This document shows, piece by piece, positions 5,559 to 7,117 of a DNA stretch of 7,117 nucleotides (position 1 is its first letter; each line of letters begins with the position of its first letter). The notes under the pieces were generated by a model. The model did not search any database. It was not told the origin of the DNA and saw only the letters and a list, made by a program, of their open reading frames with translations. The position numbers and the translations under genes were made by a program. Source of the DNA: Planctomycetota bacterium (GTDB taxonomy: Bacteria; Planctomycetota; UBA1135). Location: positions 1-7,117 of the forward strand of contig JAQWRF010000158.1 of assembly GCA_029243845.1 (NCBI GenBank), given 5' to 3'.

Positions 5559-6563
5559 ATGAAATTAAAATTACTTATCGTGTTGCCGTGCGCCGTAAAT
5601 GCCTCCCGAGGCAATACTACAACCGCACGACGTTTGGCTGAGGGCCTAGAGGCGCGCAAGCATCAAGTGACGACTATTGACGTCAACGCGCTAAACGACG
5701 TTAGCGAGAAATTTGATTTGCTGATTGCTTGTCATGCCGTTGACACTGCTCCGTTGGTTCAGGCTTGGTGCGTAGAAAACAATTCACAATACGTGGTGCT
5801 GTTTACTGGCACTGACCTAAATGGCAAGCCGCCCGCACATGTAACCGCAGCGGTTGCCGCCGCAGAGCATTGCATTAGCTTGGGTGCTGGCCCTGGAAGA
5901 CGCGCCAAAGATTTGTTTGAGTGCGCACGCGGTAAAACTACCATCATCCCGCAGGCCGTTCTATCCCTACCGAGACCCACTAACCGTGATGTGCCCGAGG
6001 GCATGCCCGCGCTGACTAATGAAAGCGAACTGGTGATCGTGCCAAACGGCATTCGTGCGATAAAGAATGTTAGCGAGACGCTCTACGAGATGGCTGCGTT
6101 GGTGAAAGAACGACCACAATTAGTCGTTTGTTTTGCCGGCCATGATTTTGGCGGCAAGTACTCTCAAGAGTTTCACATTGAATTAGCGAAGCACAGTTGG
6201 GCGCATTATTTAGGCAACCTAAGTCGTGTCGAATTATCGGCAGTGGTCAACGCGAGCAAAATCGCGATAAGTTCAAGCCACTCTGAAGGTGGTGCACCTA
6301 ATGCGTTGCTGGAGTGTATTGCCGCAGGGCGTCCTGCTCTTGGCAGTGAGATTGCGCCGCACCGCGAGTTGCTTGGCAAAGAAAACTGCTTTAGGTTCGG
6401 CAAAGAAATGCGTCGCCTGGTGCGGTCAATTTTAGAAGACCCAGAGACTGCGATGCTCACCACGCGCAAGCTCGAAGAGAAAGTCCGTTTCAAACATGGC
6501 CTCAGTGCCGAGTCGTTGGCATGGGACCGCTTATTGCTTACGCTTACTAAAGGCTCTAGCTAA
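5559..6563 (+). CDS. GT4-like (GT-B fold) glycosyltransferase, SenB/GLT1D1-like
   Basis: This 334-residue protein shows a GT-B glycosyltransferase pattern. The N-terminal Rossmann half has RGNTTTARRLAEGLEAR at 17-33, a DLLIACHA strand at 53-60 and FTGTDLN at 82-88. The C-terminal half has PNGIRAIKNV at 162-171, CFAGHD at 191-196, YLGNLSR at 217-223 and the nucleotide-sugar-binding SSSHSEGGAPNALLECIAAGRP at 238-259, including the usual E-x7-E spacing (E243, E252). RGN-x-x-TARR, H-A, TGTD and G-x-R-x-x-K are shared with the selenosugar synthase SenB and the animal protein GLT1D1 as I recall them. No senA or senC gene is present in the window, so a role in selenoneine synthesis is not supported and the substrate is unknown. 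There is no signal peptide or membrane segment, so it is probably cytoplasmic or peripheral. It starts directly at the rho stop and ends at the operon terminator. Confidence 0.85.
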   Translation: MKLKLLIVLPCAVNASRGNTTTARRLAEGLEARKHQVTTIDVNALNDVSEKFDLLIACHAVDTAPLVQAWCVENNSQYVVLFTGTDLNGKPPAHVTAAVAAAEHCISLGAGPGRRAKDLFECARGKTTIIPQAVLSLPRPTNRDVPEGMPALTNESELVIVPNGIRAIKNVSETLYEMAALVKERPQLVVCFAGHDFGGKYSQEFHIELAKHSWAHYLGNLSRVELSAVVNASKIAISSSHSEGGAPNALLECIAAGRPALGSEIAPHRELLGKENCFRFGKEMRRLVRSILEDPETAMLTTRKLEEKVRFKHGLSAESLAWDRLLLTLTKGSS

Positions 6564-6582
6564 AGCTAGTCTAGCCCTTTTT
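6552..6582 (+). terminator. Intrinsic terminator of the coaE-rho-glycosyltransferase operon
   Basis: GGCT-CTAGC (6552-6560) pairs with GCTAG (6565-6569) and AGCC (6573-6576), leaving a 4-base loop and a 3-base bulge (6570-6572). C and five T follow (6577-6582). The hairpin contains the stop codons of both convergent genes, which are only 2 bases apart, so the T-run lies within the trxB coding end. On the minus strand the hairpin is followed only by TTTAG, so it may work weakly in that direction too. Confidence 0.65.
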
Positions 6583-7117
6583 CGGTTAAGTAATTTTGCG
6601 CATCGAGAGCTGCGGCACAGCCCATACCTGCGGCAGTCACTGCCTGACGGTAAATAGGGTCGTGAACGTCTCCGGCGGCAAAGACTCCTTCTACGGAAGT
6701 ACGGGTGCCGTTAGTTACTTTAAGGTAGCCGACGGCGTCTTTTTCAAATTCGTCACCTAAGAACTCGGTATTAGGTTGGTGACCAATCGCAACAAACATA
6801 CCTTCGCATGTGAAATCTTCGAAGCTACCGTCTTGAGTATTTTCTAATTTCACACCAGACAGTTTGCCGTTTTCGCCCGTATATATTTCTGACACTTGAC
6901 GCCAAAGTTTCCATTCGATTTTCTCATTGGCACGCGCGCGGTCTTCCATCACTTTCGAAGCACGGAAAACATCGTGACGGTGAATCACGGTCACTTTTGA
7001 AGCGAAGCGGGTTAGATATATCGCTTCTTCCATTGCAGTGTCGCCAGCTCCGATGATAACGAGTTCTTTGTCGACGAAAAACGCACCATCACAAGTGGCA
7101 CAAGCAGATACACCAAG
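6566..7117 (-). CDS. trxB: Thioredoxin reductase, partial (C-terminal 183 residues)
   Basis: TrxB is a cytoplasmic FAD enzyme that uses NADPH to reduce thioredoxin. The gene enters from the right edge, and reading the minus strand from 7117 gives an open frame with no start; about 130 N-terminal residues, including most of the FAD domain, lie outside. The visible part has the redox centre CATCDG (cysteine codons at 7100-7102 and 7091-7093), the NADPH-binding IGAGDTAMEEA just after it, and then VIHRHDVFRAS. The late FAD motif GVFAAGDVHDP precedes a typical C-terminal QAVTAAGMGCAAALDAQNYL. The usual HRRD-type phosphate-binding motif reads HRHD, so one of two arginines is histidine. The stop is 2 bases from that of the convergent glycosyltransferase gene. 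The internal ATG at 7033 is not the start because the CATC centre lies before it. Confidence 0.95.
   Translation of the reverse strand, partial: LGVSACATCDGAFFVDKELVIIGAGDTAMEEAIYLTRFASKVTVIHRHDVFRASKVMEDRARANEKIEWKLWRQVSEIYTGENGKLSGVKLENTQDGSFEDFTCEGMFVAIGHQPNTEFLGDEFEKDAVGYLKVTNGTRTSVEGVFAAGDVHDPIYRQAVTAAGMGCAAALDAQNYLTEKGLD

Noticed and set aside
5559..6563. Naming the glycosyltransferase senB
   Set aside because: Motifs are shared, but neither senA nor senC is present and GLT1D1-like proteins share the same motifs, so the specific function is not supported.

Overview
The window holds seven protein genes and one tRNA gene, closely packed. It looks like ordinary chromosomal housekeeping DNA rather than a mobile or accessory region: there is no transposase, integrase, phage gene, CRISPR array or long repeat. 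Several features point to a bacterium of the Planctomycetota-Verrucomicrobiota-Chlamydiota (PVC) group. coaE lies directly before rho, as in Chlamydia. The Rho protein has an arginine-rich N-terminal extension and an APPRTGKT P-loop. One membrane-anchored coiled-coil protein has a C-terminal layout (small beta domain plus BRCT-like domain) that I associate with planctomycete and verrucomicrobial proteins. Several genes lack a clear Shine-Dalgarno sequence. The taxonomic call is an inference from recalled family features, not a database match.

Left part, all minus strand (read from right to left): a membrane-anchored coiled-coil/BRCT-like protein (3333 to 2113) ends at a strong intrinsic terminator (2063-2097). 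It is followed by tatC (2041 to 1271), which overlaps cinA (1278 to 106) by 8 bases. A tRNA-Gln(UUG) gene (81 to 7) follows, with its own consensus -10 promoter placed across the end of cinA.

Right part, plus strand: coaE (3432-4094), rho (4110-5558) and a GT4-type glycosyltransferase (5559-6563) form a tight operon with gaps of 15 and 0 bases. It closes with a hairpin plus T-run at 6552-6582. The hairpin overlaps the end of the convergent minus-strand gene trxB, which runs off the right edge. The BRCT-like gene and coaE diverge from a 98-base intergenic region that carries a good minus-strand promoter.

Functionally the genes cover coenzyme A synthesis (coaE), transcription termination (rho), Tat protein export (tatC), NMN/pyridine nucleotide salvage (cinA), thiol redox (trxB), glutamine decoding (tRNA), one sugar transferase of unknown substrate and one uncharacterised envelope protein. 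The most noteworthy points are the BRCT-like envelope protein, a TatC that lacks an otherwise conserved glutamate and has no tatA/tatB beside it, a Rho with a divergent RNA-binding surface, and a CinA with a shortened N-terminal domain.
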